Origin: Acidobacteriota bacterium
GTDB taxonomy: Bacteria; Acidobacteriota; Terriglobia; Bryobacterales; Bryobacteraceae
Assembly: GCA_016213725.1 (NCBI GenBank)
Contig: JACQZS010000234.1
Coordinates: 1 to 42,914, forward strand
Length of the DNA: 42,914 bases
Reading direction: 5' to 3'
Position 1 is the stretch's first letter. Every line of letters begins with the position of its first letter. Under the pieces are notes generated by a model that saw only the letters and a list, made by a program, of their open reading frames with translations, ran no database searches and was not told where the DNA came from. A program made the translations under genes and the position numbers. Shown one piece after another: positions 35,223 to 42,914 of this stretch.

Positions 35223-36161
35223 GTGCGGCTCTTCTTCGCGGTTTGCCTTGCTTCCATCCTCTCCGGAAACCTCGCCGCGCAAGTAGCCCTGCCGCTGCAA
35301 ACCGTCGAAGTCAAACTCCTCCACCAGCGCATCCTTTCGCTGGAAGCTGCCGACAAGGGCGGCTGGGTTATCATCCGCGATCTCGCCGGGCGCGTTCTCC
35401 GCAAGGTGCAGGCCGGTGCCGGCGTCGATGGGATCCGCGCCGCTGAGATCAAGGACTTCACCCTCGCCTCTGACCGAACCCTCATCATCAGCCTGGGCGT
35501 CGCCTTCCCTATCGGCCGCAGCGCCCGCATCATGGCCTTCTATCCGGAGAAGGGCGAGCCGCGCTTCCTCACCCTCGATGACGTCATCTGTCTCAACGTC
35601 GTTTCAGATCCGGCCACCGGCGTCTGGTGCCTCGGCCCGGGCTTGGAAGATTCTCTGCTGCACCGCGTCTCCGGTCCGGCCGATGGCCCCTGGACGCTTC
35701 TTCTACGCAGGAAAATCCGGGTACTCGCCAACGATGGCGGCGAAACCCGCCAGGCCTATGAAACCGGCCAATGCGGAGTCCCCGCGCTCTTCATCCCCGA
35801 GCCCGGCCGCCTCCTCGCCTTCCTCCCCAATACCCTCGCCCTCCACGATATCGATCTCCGCACCGGCGTCCACTCGGAAATCCCCATCCCCGTCGAGCCC
35901 AACGGCCGCTCGCTGCTCTCCTTCGCCACCCGCGGTGAGGAGATCTACGGACTTCTGCCGGTTCTCCCACCCGGTCAAACAGATCGCTTCACCACGCAGT
36001 ACACCCTCTACCGCTCGCTCGCTCGCTGGACCCGCGTTCCTTCCGCGCCCGCCTGGCCCCGGGGCACAACCCTAGCCGGTATCGAGGGCGGCACCCTCTA
36101 CCTTTGGAACCGGCTCAAATCCCGCCTGGAAACGGCGCCGCTCCAGCGCCTTAAGCCGTAA
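35223..36161 (+). CDS. Exported protein of unknown function, possibly beta-propeller
   Basis: A 312-residue protein with a GTG start at 35223 and a signal peptide (1-19, ending LAAQV). It has repeated short strands (GGWVIIRDL, DFTLASDRTLIIS, RIMAFYPEKGE, RLLAFLPNTLALHDIDL), a pattern seen in WD40/TolB-like propellers, but no clear blade motif. I do not recognise a family. It follows the ROK kinase by 19 bases on the same strand and its last 11 bases overlap the convergent GH109-type gene. Confidence 0.6.
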   Translation: MRLFFAVCLASILSGNLAAQVALPLQTVEVKLLHQRILSLEAADKGGWVIIRDLAGRVLRKVQAGAGVDGIRAAEIKDFTLASDRTLIISLGVAFPIGRSARIMAFYPEKGEPRFLTLDDVICLNVVSDPATGVWCLGPGLEDSLLHRVSGPADGPWTLLLRRKIRVLANDGGETRQAYETGQCGVPALFIPEPGRLLAFLPNTLALHDIDLRTGVHSEIPIPVEPNGRSLLSFATRGEEIYGLLPVLPPGQTDRFTTQYTLYRSLARWTRVPSAPAWPRGTTLAGIEGGTLYLWNRLKSRLETAPLQRLKP

Positions 36162-37452
36162 CCACGCCCAGCGGCTTCCTCGCCCGCCACTTGCCTCTCG
36201 TGAAGTCTGGGAAGTCCACGCTCGCGCTGCGGTTCGCAATCGACTTCTCGCTCAACTCCGTTACCGCGCACAGCGCCGCCGCGTCGTAGACGTCCATGTC
36301 CGGCTCGATGCCCTTCTTCAGGCACTCCATCAGCCGCCAGTTCATCACGTAGTCCATGCCGCCGTGGCCCGCGCCTTTAGCGCGCTCCTGCAGTTCCTTC
36401 CACAGCGGATGCTCGAACTCCGCCTCGTAGCCCGGGAACAGATCCTGCCATTCGTCGTTCTTCCCGCGCCCCTCCACGTAGATCTGCGGCTTCGGGTACT
36501 TTTGCAGTACCCCCTTGGTCCCTTGCAGCATGTACTTCCGGCTGTAGGGCCGCGGCAGGTTCGTGTCGTGCACCACTAAGATGGTCTGCCCGCTGCGCGT
36601 CCGGATCAGCGAACTCACCACGTCGCCCAATTTCACGTCCAGCTTCGCCTGCGGGCTCTCCGGCCCGAACTTCTTGCTCGCGTACTCGCGCAGGCCGGCC
36701 GACTTCGACGCCATCGAAACCATGTGGTCGAAGAGATTCCCGCGGTTGATCCCCAGCGTCTGCGCCACCGGACCCAGCCCATGCGTGGGATAGATGTCCG
36801 CGTTCCGCCGCAGCGCATGGTTCAGCCGCCACAGCCCTTCGCCGCGGTCGCTGAACTTGATGCCGCGCAAATCGTGCAGGTAGCCGCATTCGGCGTGCAC
36901 CACGTCGCCCAGCAGTCCTTTCCGCACCATGTTCAGCGCCATCAGCTCCACGCGGTCGTAGCAGCAGTTTTCGATCTGAATGCAATACCGGCCCGTCTGC
37001 TCCGACGTCTCCACCATCTCCCAGCACTCTTCCAGCGTCGTCGCCGCCGGCACTTCGATCACCGCGTGCTTGCCGTGCTTCATCGCCTCCACGGCCATCT
37101 TCACGTGCCACTCCCACGGGGTCGCCACGTAGACGACATCCAAATCCTGCTCGGCCACCATCCGCTTGTAGTCCAGGTCGCCCTTCGTGTAAGCCGTCGG
37201 CCGCGCCTTGCCCGCCTTCTCCGCCCGGTTCTGCGCCATCTCCACCCGGCTCGCCGCGATGTCGCACACGGCCTTTAGTTCCACGCCAGGCACCCGCAGG
37301 ATGTCGCCCACGTGGCCCATGCCGCGGCCGCCCACGCCAATGATGCCGGCCTTGACGGTCTTCGCCGAATCCTGCATCGCCAGTGCGCTCTTGGTCCAGA
37401 AGGCGAGCGCGGCGCCCTGCGCCAGAAAGTTTCTCCGGTCCATCGACGACAT
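36151..37452 (-). CDS. Tat-exported GH109-type NAD-dependent glycosidase (Gfo/Idh/MocA superfamily)
   Basis: A 433-residue protein with a twin-arginine signal (MDRRNFLAQGAALAFWTKS). Rossmann motif GIIGVGGRGMGHVG is followed by ATPWEWHVKMAVEAM, EVPAATTLEECWEMVE, ENCCYDR and GHGGMDYV, all close to glycoside hydrolase family 109 (alpha-N-acetylgalactosaminidase that uses bound NAD). Close relatives in the family have other activities, so the substrate remains uncertain. It runs convergent with the cassette and diverges from the large LGFP protein. Confidence 0.88.
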   Translation of the reverse strand: MSSMDRRNFLAQGAALAFWTKSALAMQDSAKTVKAGIIGVGGRGMGHVGDILRVPGVELKAVCDIAASRVEMAQNRAEKAGKARPTAYTKGDLDYKRMVAEQDLDVVYVATPWEWHVKMAVEAMKHGKHAVIEVPAATTLEECWEMVETSEQTGRYCIQIENCCYDRVELMALNMVRKGLLGDVVHAECGYLHDLRGIKFSDRGEGLWRLNHALRRNADIYPTHGLGPVAQTLGINRGNLFDHMVSMASKSAGLREYASKKFGPESPQAKLDVKLGDVVSSLIRTRSGQTILVVHDTNLPRPYSRKYMLQGTKGVLQKYPKPQIYVEGRGKNDEWQDLFPGYEAEFEHPLWKELQERAKGAGHGGMDYVMNWRLMECLKKGIEPDMDVYDAAALCAVTELSEKSIANRSASVDFPDFTRGKWRARKPLGVVTA

Positions 37453-37690
37453 CGCAGAATTCTCCTTTTCGAAAACGATTCCTGCCTAGTCTATCGGCCC
37501 ATCCAAGGCAAGGTCAATCAAGCCGCCGCATGCGGACGAAGTGCCGGCTTCTCACCGCTGCCAATCCGCCCGCGTGACGCGGCCGTCCAGAAGCCAGTCC
37601 GACCTCTCTGGTGTTGCCGGCCCGAGGTCTTCTACAAAGACGCCAAAGAATGTCTCGCTCAAAGTAGTGGGAGACATGCGGGAAAACGTA

Positions 37691-37710
37691 TGCGGAAGAA
37701 TGCGGAAGAA
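37691..37710 (+). repeat. Tandem 10-base repeat upstream of the LGFP gene
   Basis: TGCGGAAGAA occurs twice in succession between the two divergent genes, about 30 bases before a TATACT hexamer. Whether it binds a regulator is unknown. Confidence 0.5.
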
Positions 37711-37736
37711 TCGGAGCCATCCATCCGCGCCAGGTG

Positions 37737-37742
37737 TATACT
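37737..37742 (+). promoter_or_regulatory. Candidate -10 element for the LGFP-repeat gene
   Basis: TATACT follows GGTG in the divergent gap. No -35 at 16-18 bases. It lies 85 bases before the start codon. Confidence 0.3.
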
Positions 37743-37827
37743 ATCCCGGGCCGGGAATCCCGATCGCGAGTTTTCCGCAAGGCTCTCCTGGTCTCGATGG
37801 TTTGATCGTGTTCGCCTGGAGGGGACG

Positions 37828-40800
37828 ATGCGCGCTGCATTGCTCTGTTTCGGGATGGCAATTGGGACGATGTGGGTCTGCGCCCAAAACGGGGTGCTGG
37901 AATTGCAGGGCTATCGGATCTCGGCTGGAAACGGTTGCGGACCCGGCGTGGAGAATACCACCCCAACCCTGGCTTCGATGTTCCCACAGCGCTACGACTG
38001 CAATCCGCTAGGCGCCGCCGGCGAGATCACCAATGTTCTTCTCAAGACTCCCCCCAAAGTCGCGGTCGTGAACGGCATCGTACAGCCGTTTCAGGTCTCG
38101 TTCTCCTTGCAGGGACAGGTGACTCCGCCCCGCAAAGCGCCGAATGATTCCCGCCCGGGTCCCCCCAAACTCGAATACTACGTCCTGGTCAGTCCCTTCG
38201 GGCCGGACTGCCCGCAGGTGGCCTATCCTGCGGGCGGGAGCGGCAGGAAAACCGTCACCAGTCCGGATACTTTCCAGGTCGATCTCGGCACGTGCCGTGT
38301 TCCGGAGAAGATCCTCAATCCCACCGGGCACGGGTTCACCATCATCTCCAACCTCGATCTCCAGTGGGGCACGGAAACCGGCAGGGTGACGGTGCAGGTC
38401 GTGCCGGTGTACAAGTTCGTCCCCGGCAATCCCTCCGATTCCAGCACGCCGGCAGCCACGCCCACGCCGCCTCAGGCCGCCCCCGCCTCCACGTCAGGAA
38501 TCTCCATCACTGGCGGCGGGCCGCCCGCTTCGGCTCAGCCGCAACAGCCCATCCTGATCGAAACCAATGGCAGGCAGTCTCGCACTCTGAAGGCGGCCTG
38601 TCAGGAGTTTATGCAGGTCCTCGCCTTCTATCAACTGGTCGGCGTCAGCCCTGCGAATTGGGCGCACCAGTATTCGGCGTGGATCCGCCAGAACTACAAC
38701 CCTTCGCCGCAGGTGGATCAAACCCTGGCGGAACTGCAATCGATGACGCGTGGACTGCTTCGGGCCATCGTGATCTGCGGCAGGGAGTTGGGCACACAGG
38801 GCGTTGCGAGAATCGGCCAGCCTGCCGAAACCGTGCCGCGCCTGGAGCTGCAGTTGCTGGAAGGGCGCTCGGCATTTCGCGCCGAGGACACCAGCCTCGC
38901 CTCCCGGCTCCTGGCCGGTCCTGCCACCATCGAACCGGCCAATGGCGCCGAGTATACAGCGGCCCTCATCGGCCGCGATGCCAGCTTTGTGACCGTTGAG
39001 GCCGGCGAGGTGCGCGTCTCCTCCTCCGGCAGAGCGGAAGCGCCCCTCCGGGTGCCGGCCGGCCACATCGCCTTGGTGACCCCGCAAGGCGTTCGCACCA
39101 CGGCCGTGAGCGCATTGCAGGCGCCGGCTTCGGCGTGTCCGGAACCGCTTTCCTGCGCGCAGTGCCTGGGCGGCGGCATCCGCCAGAAGTGGCTCTCCCT
39201 CGGAGCCGAGCGCAGCAATATCGGCTGTCCCGTTACGCCGGAGCTCGCGGCCGCCCCCTCTCGCCAAGGCACCACAGGCCGTTTTGCGCAGTTCGGCGGC
39301 GGTGAAGGCGCCTACATCATCTGGCATAGTACCGGACCAAAGCTCGGCCAAGCCTATGTCGTCGACGGCTGTCTTTTCAAGATCTACCACTCCAACGGGG
39401 GCACCACCTCGCCACTGGGCTTTCCGCTCGGCGATGCCTATGCTATTCCCGGTGGAATCCGGCAGGACTTCGAGGGCGGTTCCATCCGTTGGGATTCCGC
39501 CACGCGAAACTGCTCCGCCAGCCTGACCGCGCCCGGTGGCGCGCCCTCCGCCTGCTCGGGCGGATTCGCCGGAACCTGGGATGGCGGCGGAGGACTGATG
39601 CTCCGGTTATCGGTCAACGGCAACCAGGCGTCCGGTACCTACTCGGATCCGCGAGCCTGGCAAGGCGATGCCACCCTCACCGGAACCGTCAACGGCAGGG
39701 CGCTGGAGGGCCAGTGGTTCAATCCGCTGCTCCGCGGCAACACCCGAAATCGAGGCCCAGTGCGCTTTGATCTGTCGCCCGATGGGCGCTCCTTCACCGG
39801 CTACTGGCGTGAAGCCGACGGTACGGGTGGCGGCCAATGGATCGGGAACTGCGTCGGCCAGGCCGCCACAGCCGCTTGCGGCGAACCCCTTTCGTGCACT
39901 CAATGTCTTGGCGGCGGCATCCGGCAGAAATGGCTCGCCCTCGGCGGCGAGCGCGGCAGAATCGGCTGTCCCACGACGCCGGAGCTTGCCGCCGCTCCCT
40001 CTCCGCAAGGCACCACCGGCCGCTTCGCCCAGTTCGGCGGCGGCGACGGCGCCTACATCGTCTGGCACAGCACTGGCCCAAAAACCGGGCAGGCGTTTGT
40101 CGTCGAGGGCTGTCTCTTCAAGAGCTATCACGCCTCCGGAGGGACTACCTCCGCCATCGGTTTTCCTGTTAGCGATGCCTACTCGGTCTCAGGCGGCGTG
40201 AGGCAGGACTTCGAGGGCGGTTACATGGCCTGGAACGCTTCCACGGGCCAGTGCTGGGCACACCCTGCCGGCTCCGGCGGCGCTCAGCCCTCCTGCTCCG
40301 GCGGCTTCGCCGGAACCTGGGATGGCGGCGGCGGACTGGTGCTGCAGCTCTCCGTCACCGGAGACCAGGCCACCGGCACATACACAGATCCGCGCGGTTG
40401 GCAGGGCAATGCCATGCTCTCCGGTACCGTCCGTGGGCGCGTCCTCGAAGGGCAGTGGTTCAATCCCATCCTGCGCGGCAATAGCCGCAATCGAGGGCCC
40501 GTCCGATTCGAACTGGCCCCGGACGGCCGGTCGTTCTCCGGCTACTGGCGGGAAGAGGATGGCACCGGCGGCGCCAACTGGACCGGTTCATGCACCGCAG
40601 GCGCTGCCCGGCAACCGGAGGCGCAGGCGAATTTCGGCGGCGTTTGGGCCTGCGGCGGCACTCTCTCCGTGCGCATGACTCAGAACGGATCTCAAGCCCA
40701 GGGCACCTACCAGGACACCGCCGCCTGGCAGGGCTCCGCCACCGTCTCCGGCACCGTTCGGGGCAACGTCCTCGAAGGACGCTGGTTCAATCAGGCCTAT

Positions 40801-40935
40801 CGAGGCGCCACGCGCAACACCGGTCCGGTGAGGTTTGAAATGTCGCCGAATGGAAATGCCTGGACCGGCTACTGGCGCGAGGCCGACGGCAGCGGCGGCG
40901 GAGGCTGGAACTGCTCCAGGGTGGCAGGGCCGTAG
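37828..40935 (+). CDS. Large exported protein with FecR-like region, LGFP repeats and three copies of a C-terminal beta domain
   Basis: A 1035-residue protein starting at ATG 37828 after GGAGGGGAC; a longer upstream reading (from 37312) is rejected because it crosses the divergent gene's start. A signal peptide (1-19, ending VCAQN) leads to an unassigned N-terminal domain to about 200, a Pro/Ala/Thr linker (about 200-240), a helical part and a FecR-like stretch (about 330-425). Then two units repeat with a 246-residue step: an LGFP-like domain (437-562 and 683-810; CLGGGIRQKW, GRFAQFGGG-GAY) plus a beta domain (577-675 and 823-922; GGFAGTWDGGGGL ... EGQWFNP ... GPVRF ... GYWRE). A third, more diverged beta domain closes the protein (936-1029). 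It probably binds the cell surface or a polymer; function unknown. Confidence 0.8.
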   Translation: MRAALLCFGMAIGTMWVCAQNGVLELQGYRISAGNGCGPGVENTTPTLASMFPQRYDCNPLGAAGEITNVLLKTPPKVAVVNGIVQPFQVSFSLQGQVTPPRKAPNDSRPGPPKLEYYVLVSPFGPDCPQVAYPAGGSGRKTVTSPDTFQVDLGTCRVPEKILNPTGHGFTIISNLDLQWGTETGRVTVQVVPVYKFVPGNPSDSSTPAATPTPPQAAPASTSGISITGGGPPASAQPQQPILIETNGRQSRTLKAACQEFMQVLAFYQLVGVSPANWAHQYSAWIRQNYNPSPQVDQTLAELQSMTRGLLRAIVICGRELGTQGVARIGQPAETVPRLELQLLEGRSAFRAEDTSLASRLLAGPATIEPANGAEYTAALIGRDASFVTVEAGEVRVSSSGRAEAPLRVPAGHIALVTPQGVRTTAVSALQAPASACPEPLSCAQCLGGGIRQKWLSLGAERSNIGCPVTPELAAAPSRQGTTGRFAQFGGGEGAYIIWHSTGPKLGQAYVVDGCLFKIYHSNGGTTSPLGFPLGDAYAIPGGIRQDFEGGSIRWDSATRNCSASLTAPGGAPSACSGGFAGTWDGGGGLMLRLSVNGNQASGTYSDPRAWQGDATLTGTVNGRALEGQWFNPLLRGNTRNRGPVRFDLSPDGRSFTGYWREADGTGGGQWIGNCVGQAATAACGEPLSCTQCLGGGIRQKWLALGGERGRIGCPTTPELAAAPSPQGTTGRFAQFGGGDGAYIVWHSTGPKTGQAFVVEGCLFKSYHASGGTTSAIGFPVSDAYSVSGGVRQDFEGGYMAWNASTGQCWAHPAGSGGAQPSCSGGFAGTWDGGGGLVLQLSVTGDQATGTYTDPRGWQGNAMLSGTVRGRVLEGQWFNPILRGNSRNRGPVRFELAPDGRSFSGYWREEDGTGGANWTGSCTAGAARQPEAQANFGGVWACGGTLSVRMTQNGSQAQGTYQDTAAWQGSATVSGTVRGNVLEGRWFNQAYRGATRNTGPVRFEMSPNGNAWTGYWREADGSGGGGWNCSRVAGP
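39136..40593 (+). repeat. Tandem internal duplication within the LGFP-repeat gene
   Basis: Codons 437-675 and 683-922 encode two nearly parallel LGFP-plus-beta units, 738 bases apart. Segments such as the CLGGGIRQKW, GTTGRFAQFGGG and GGFAGTWDGGGGL motifs are conserved in both copies. Confidence 0.9.
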
Positions 40936-40983
40936 TCTGAACCGCACGGGCCGAAGGAACCGGCGCGCAACTCCGCCGTCTTT

Positions 40984-41004
40984 CCACTCGCATACCTGGA
41001 GTGG
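40984..41004. terminator. Weak bidirectional hairpin between convergent genes
   Basis: CCACTC (40984-40989) and GAGTGG (40999-41004) pair over a 9-base loop, in the gap between the LGFP gene and the convergent tyrosine phenol-lyase gene. There is no good T-run on either side, so termination here is a guess. Confidence 0.3.
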
Positions 41005-41059
41005 CTCTGTGTCATTCCATTCCTACCGGCCCCGGAACCTCTCTGACACCAATAGGCCC

Positions 41060-42445
41060 TTACGCTTCCAGCGGCTCGAACCGCGCCTGGAAAAACCGCA
41101 GCAGCTTCGGCTCGAACACCATCTTCAAGCCGCGCACCTTCTCCCGCTCCTCATGCACGCAGTAAACAGACTCCGCCGTCACATCCATGTGCGCCTGCGT
41201 GTAAACCCGCCGCGGAATCGTCAGCCGCACCAGCTCCAACTTCGGCTTCCGCTCCTCGCCGGTGGCCGCGTCGCGCCCCGCCGACACAATCCCGCGCTCC
41301 ATCGCCCGTACCCCCGAATCCAGGTACAGCGCCGCCGCCAGCGCCTGTGCCGGATAGTGCTCCTGCGGCACATGCGGCAGAAACGCGCGCGCATCCAGGA
41401 AGATCCCGTGCCCGCCCACCGGCAGCACAATCGGCACGCCCCACGCCTTCAGCTTGTCGCCCAGGTACTGCACCTGCCCGATCCGTGCCCGCATGTGGTC
41501 GTCCTGCACTGACTCTTCAATCCCGATCGCAACTGCCTCCATGTCGCGCCCGGCCATGCCGCCGTACGTGTGCAGTCCTTCGTACACCACCAGCAGGTTC
41601 GCCGCCTCCGCTGCCACACTCGCATCGTTCACCGCCAGGAAGCCGCCGATATTCGCCAGCGGGTCCTTCTTGGCGCTCATCGTGCAGCCATCGCTGAATG
41701 AACACAGTAACCGTACGATCTCCGCCACCGTCCGCCCGCTCTGCCCCTCTTCCCGCTGCTGGATAAACCACGCGTTCTCCGCCACGCGCGTCGCATCCAG
41801 AATCACGCGCGTGCCGTACCTCTTCGCCAGCTCGTACACCGCCTTCATGTTCTCCAGCGAAATCGGCTGGCCCCCCGCCATGTTCACCGTCGCCGCCACG
41901 CTCACATACGGCACGCGCCCCGGATTCTCGCGGAACACCTTCTCCAACTTGTCCAGATCCACGTTCCCTTTGAACGGATGCTCCGACGCCGGATCGTGCG
42001 CTTCGTCGATGATCACGTCCACAAATCGCCCGCCCGCCATCTCCTGGTGCAGCCGCGTCGTCGTGAAATACATGTTGCCCGGCACCACGTCGCCCGTCCG
42101 GATCAGCACCCGGCTGATGATGTGCTCCGCCCCCCGCCCCTGGTGCGTCGGAATCAGGTAGTTGTATCCGTAGTACTTCCGGACGTTCGCCTCCAGCCGG
42201 TAGAAGTTCTCGCTCCCCGCATACGCTTCGTCGCCCAGCATCATCCCCGCCCACTGCCGGTCGCTCATCGCCGACGTACCCGAATCCGTCAGCAGGTCGA
42301 TATACACATCCCTCGAACGCAGCAGGAACGTGTTATATCCCGCCTCCTTCAGCGCCCTCTCCCGCTGCTCCTGCGTCGTCATCCGGAGCGGCTCCACAAC
42401 CTTGATCTTGAAAGGCTCAGCCCAACTGCGTCGTGCTAGTGGCAT
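41060..42445 (-). CDS. tpl: Tyrosine phenol-lyase (beta-tyrosinase)
   Basis: A 461-residue PLP enzyme of the TnaA/TPL family. It splits L-tyrosine to phenol, pyruvate and ammonia (reversible). Residues point to TPL rather than tryptophanase: the arginine in GVRAMERGI (R384, TPL R381; Ile in TnaA), the Thr in GNMYFTTTRLHQ, and the TPL-like stretches EAGYNTFLL, SDRQWAGMM and SENFYRLE. The PLP lysine lies in TMSAKKD (K260), Y75 in DEAYAGS, D218 in LDATR. Automated annotation often calls this tryptophanase. It diverges from an Lrp/AsnC-type regulator, which may control it. Confidence 0.88.
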   Translation of the reverse strand: MPLARRSWAEPFKIKVVEPLRMTTQEQRERALKEAGYNTFLLRSRDVYIDLLTDSGTSAMSDRQWAGMMLGDEAYAGSENFYRLEANVRKYYGYNYLIPTHQGRGAEHIISRVLIRTGDVVPGNMYFTTTRLHQEMAGGRFVDVIIDEAHDPASEHPFKGNVDLDKLEKVFRENPGRVPYVSVAATVNMAGGQPISLENMKAVYELAKRYGTRVILDATRVAENAWFIQQREEGQSGRTVAEIVRLLCSFSDGCTMSAKKDPLANIGGFLAVNDASVAAEAANLLVVYEGLHTYGGMAGRDMEAVAIGIEESVQDDHMRARIGQVQYLGDKLKAWGVPIVLPVGGHGIFLDARAFLPHVPQEHYPAQALAAALYLDSGVRAMERGIVSAGRDAATGEERKPKLELVRLTIPRRVYTQAHMDVTAESVYCVHEEREKVRGLKMVFEPKLLRFFQARFEPLEA

Positions 42446-42538
42446 GCCCCCATCCTAGCCGCCGCCGCCCAGGCTGTGAATACGAAAGAAAAGCAATTTC
42501 AGTACTATGCTAAAAGAACAGCAAGCTAGGAGCATGAA
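42446..42538. promoter_or_regulatory. Shared divergent control region between tpl and the Lrp/AsnC gene
   Basis: The right half is A/T-rich. AGCA (42492-42495) and TGCT (42508-42511) bound a 20-base imperfect dyad (AGCAATTTCAGTACTATGCT) of the size and composition Lrp-type regulators use. A TACTAT hexamer lies within it. AGGAG (42528-42532) is a good Shine-Dalgarno for the regulator. Assignment as an operator is inferred. Confidence 0.4.
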
Positions 42539-42914
42539 ATGCCTAACGATCTTCTGGACCGCCTCTCCACCCGCATCCTCGCCCACCTTCAGCGCGACGC
42601 CCGTCTCTCCTTCGCCGAGCTCGGCCGCCGCGTCGGACTCTCCACCCCCGCCGTCGCCGAGCGCGTCCGCCGCCTCGAGGAATCCGGTGTCATCCGGTCC
42701 TACGAAGCCCGCCTCAATCCCCAGGCCCTCGGCCTCCACGTCACTGCCTTCGTCCGCATCCGCCTCAGCGGCTCGGAATCCCTCGCCCGCCGGCTCACCA
42801 AGCTCGCCTCCGAACTCTCCGAAGTCCTCGAGTGCCACCGCTGCACCGGCGACGAGTCTTTCATCCTCAAAGTTCGCGCCGAATCCGTCTCTCATCTTGA
42901 AAAGCTCATCGACC
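42539..42914 (+). CDS. Lrp/AsnC family transcriptional regulator, partial at right edge
   Basis: The first 125 codons of an Lrp/AsnC protein. It opens with MPNDLLDRLSTRILAHLQ, then a helix-turn-helix (LSFAELGRRVGLSTPAVAERVRRLEESGVI, about 24-52) with the usual YEARLNPQALGL linker, and the start of the RAM/effector domain with CHRCTGDESFILKVR. The window ends before the C-terminus. The ATG has AGGAG 6 bases upstream. It diverges from the tyrosine phenol-lyase gene, so an aromatic amino acid is a reasonable effector guess. Confidence 0.9.
   Translation, partial: MPNDLLDRLSTRILAHLQRDARLSFAELGRRVGLSTPAVAERVRRLEESGVIRSYEARLNPQALGLHVTAFVRIRLSGSESLARRLTKLASELSEVLECHRCTGDESFILKVRAESVSHLEKLID

Larger units (their letters stand above)
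37453..37827. other. Long gap between divergent GH109-type and LGFP-repeat genes
   Basis: No gene is supported in these 375 bases. TTTTCGAAAA (37466-37475) is a perfect palindrome 14-23 bases before the GH109-type start and could be an operator. A tandem TGCGGAAGAA repeat lies at 37691-37710. TATACT (37737-37742) is a -10-like hexamer for the LGFP gene. Nothing else is recognised. Confidence 0.5.

Noticed and set aside
37312..37827. Upstream extension of the LGFP-repeat protein
   Set aside because: It crosses the divergent GH109-type start and lacks a signal peptide, while ATG 37828 has a Shine-Dalgarno and a signal peptide.
41060..42445. Tryptophanase call for the PLP lyase
   Set aside because: The pocket arginine and threonine and many flanking motifs match tyrosine phenol-lyase instead.
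42455..42895. Minus-strand frame opposite the Lrp/AsnC gene
   Set aside because: It overlaps the clear helix-turn-helix regulator and the promoter region, and its acidic Gly/Ala-rich translation has no family features.

Overview
The window reads as one contiguous chromosomal segment of a GC-rich, heterotrophic, Gram-negative bacterium. The mix points to an Acidobacteriota of the Solibacter/Bryobacteraceae kind: Tat-exported sulfatase and GH109-type enzymes, a PhoPQ-related hydrolase, several Gfo/Idh/MocA and sugar-acid genes, an Flp pilin, and a Rieske/cytochrome b plus cbb3 respiratory cluster whose Qo motif (APWY) suggests menaquinone. That placement is an inference from gene content; no rRNA, tRNA or CRISPR array is visible. 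No insertion sequence or prophage was seen.

Layout. 1-1319 (-): an exported RidA-like protein that runs in frame into a 2-keto-3-deoxygluconate-kinase-like domain cut by the window edge. 1406-2158 (+): DnaC-type ATPase. 2159-5657 (-): DinB-like protein, sulfatase and PhoPQ-related hydrolase. 5696-6898 (+): Kbl/BioF-type PLP enzyme. 7283-7486 (+): Flp pilin between a long leader region and a strong terminator. 7594-14756 (-): LarA-like protein, unknown protein, M28 peptidase with PDZ domain, DsbA-like protein, and cytochrome bd oxidase (cydA-cydB).

14913-28098 (+) is the centrepiece: a tightly packed, mostly overlapping run that starts with an Rrf2-type [Fe-S] regulator facing cydA. It then encodes a CcoS-like protein, a Rieske protein, cytochrome b, a heptaheme cytochrome c, CcoN, CcoO, two small membrane proteins, a GltD-like flavoprotein with ferredoxin domains, a TauE/DsbD-like membrane protein, CcoG, a minimal CcoH-like protein and CcoI. 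No ccoP and no cytochrome c1 gene is present. The heptaheme protein, which ends in two CcoP-like heme domains, could fill both roles and wire a quinol:cytochrome c reductase directly to a cbb3 oxidase. An inverted repeat between cydA and the regulator could control both high-affinity oxidases.

28082-29739 (-): PsuG and glutamyl-Q tRNA(Asp) synthetase. 29807-36161 (+): a translationally coupled carbohydrate cassette (SIS, Gfo/Idh/MocA, SDR, MetE-like, UlaG-like MBL, ROK kinase, then an exported unknown). 36151-37452 (-): GH109-type enzyme. 37828-40935 (+): a large exported modular protein with LGFP repeats and a tandem internal duplication. 41060-42445 (-): tyrosine phenol-lyase. 42539 to the edge (+): Lrp/AsnC regulator facing it.

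Third-position base use changes along the window. On the right the top strand is C-rich whichever strand is coding (plus genes favour C-ending codons, minus genes G-ending ones), which is less marked on the left.
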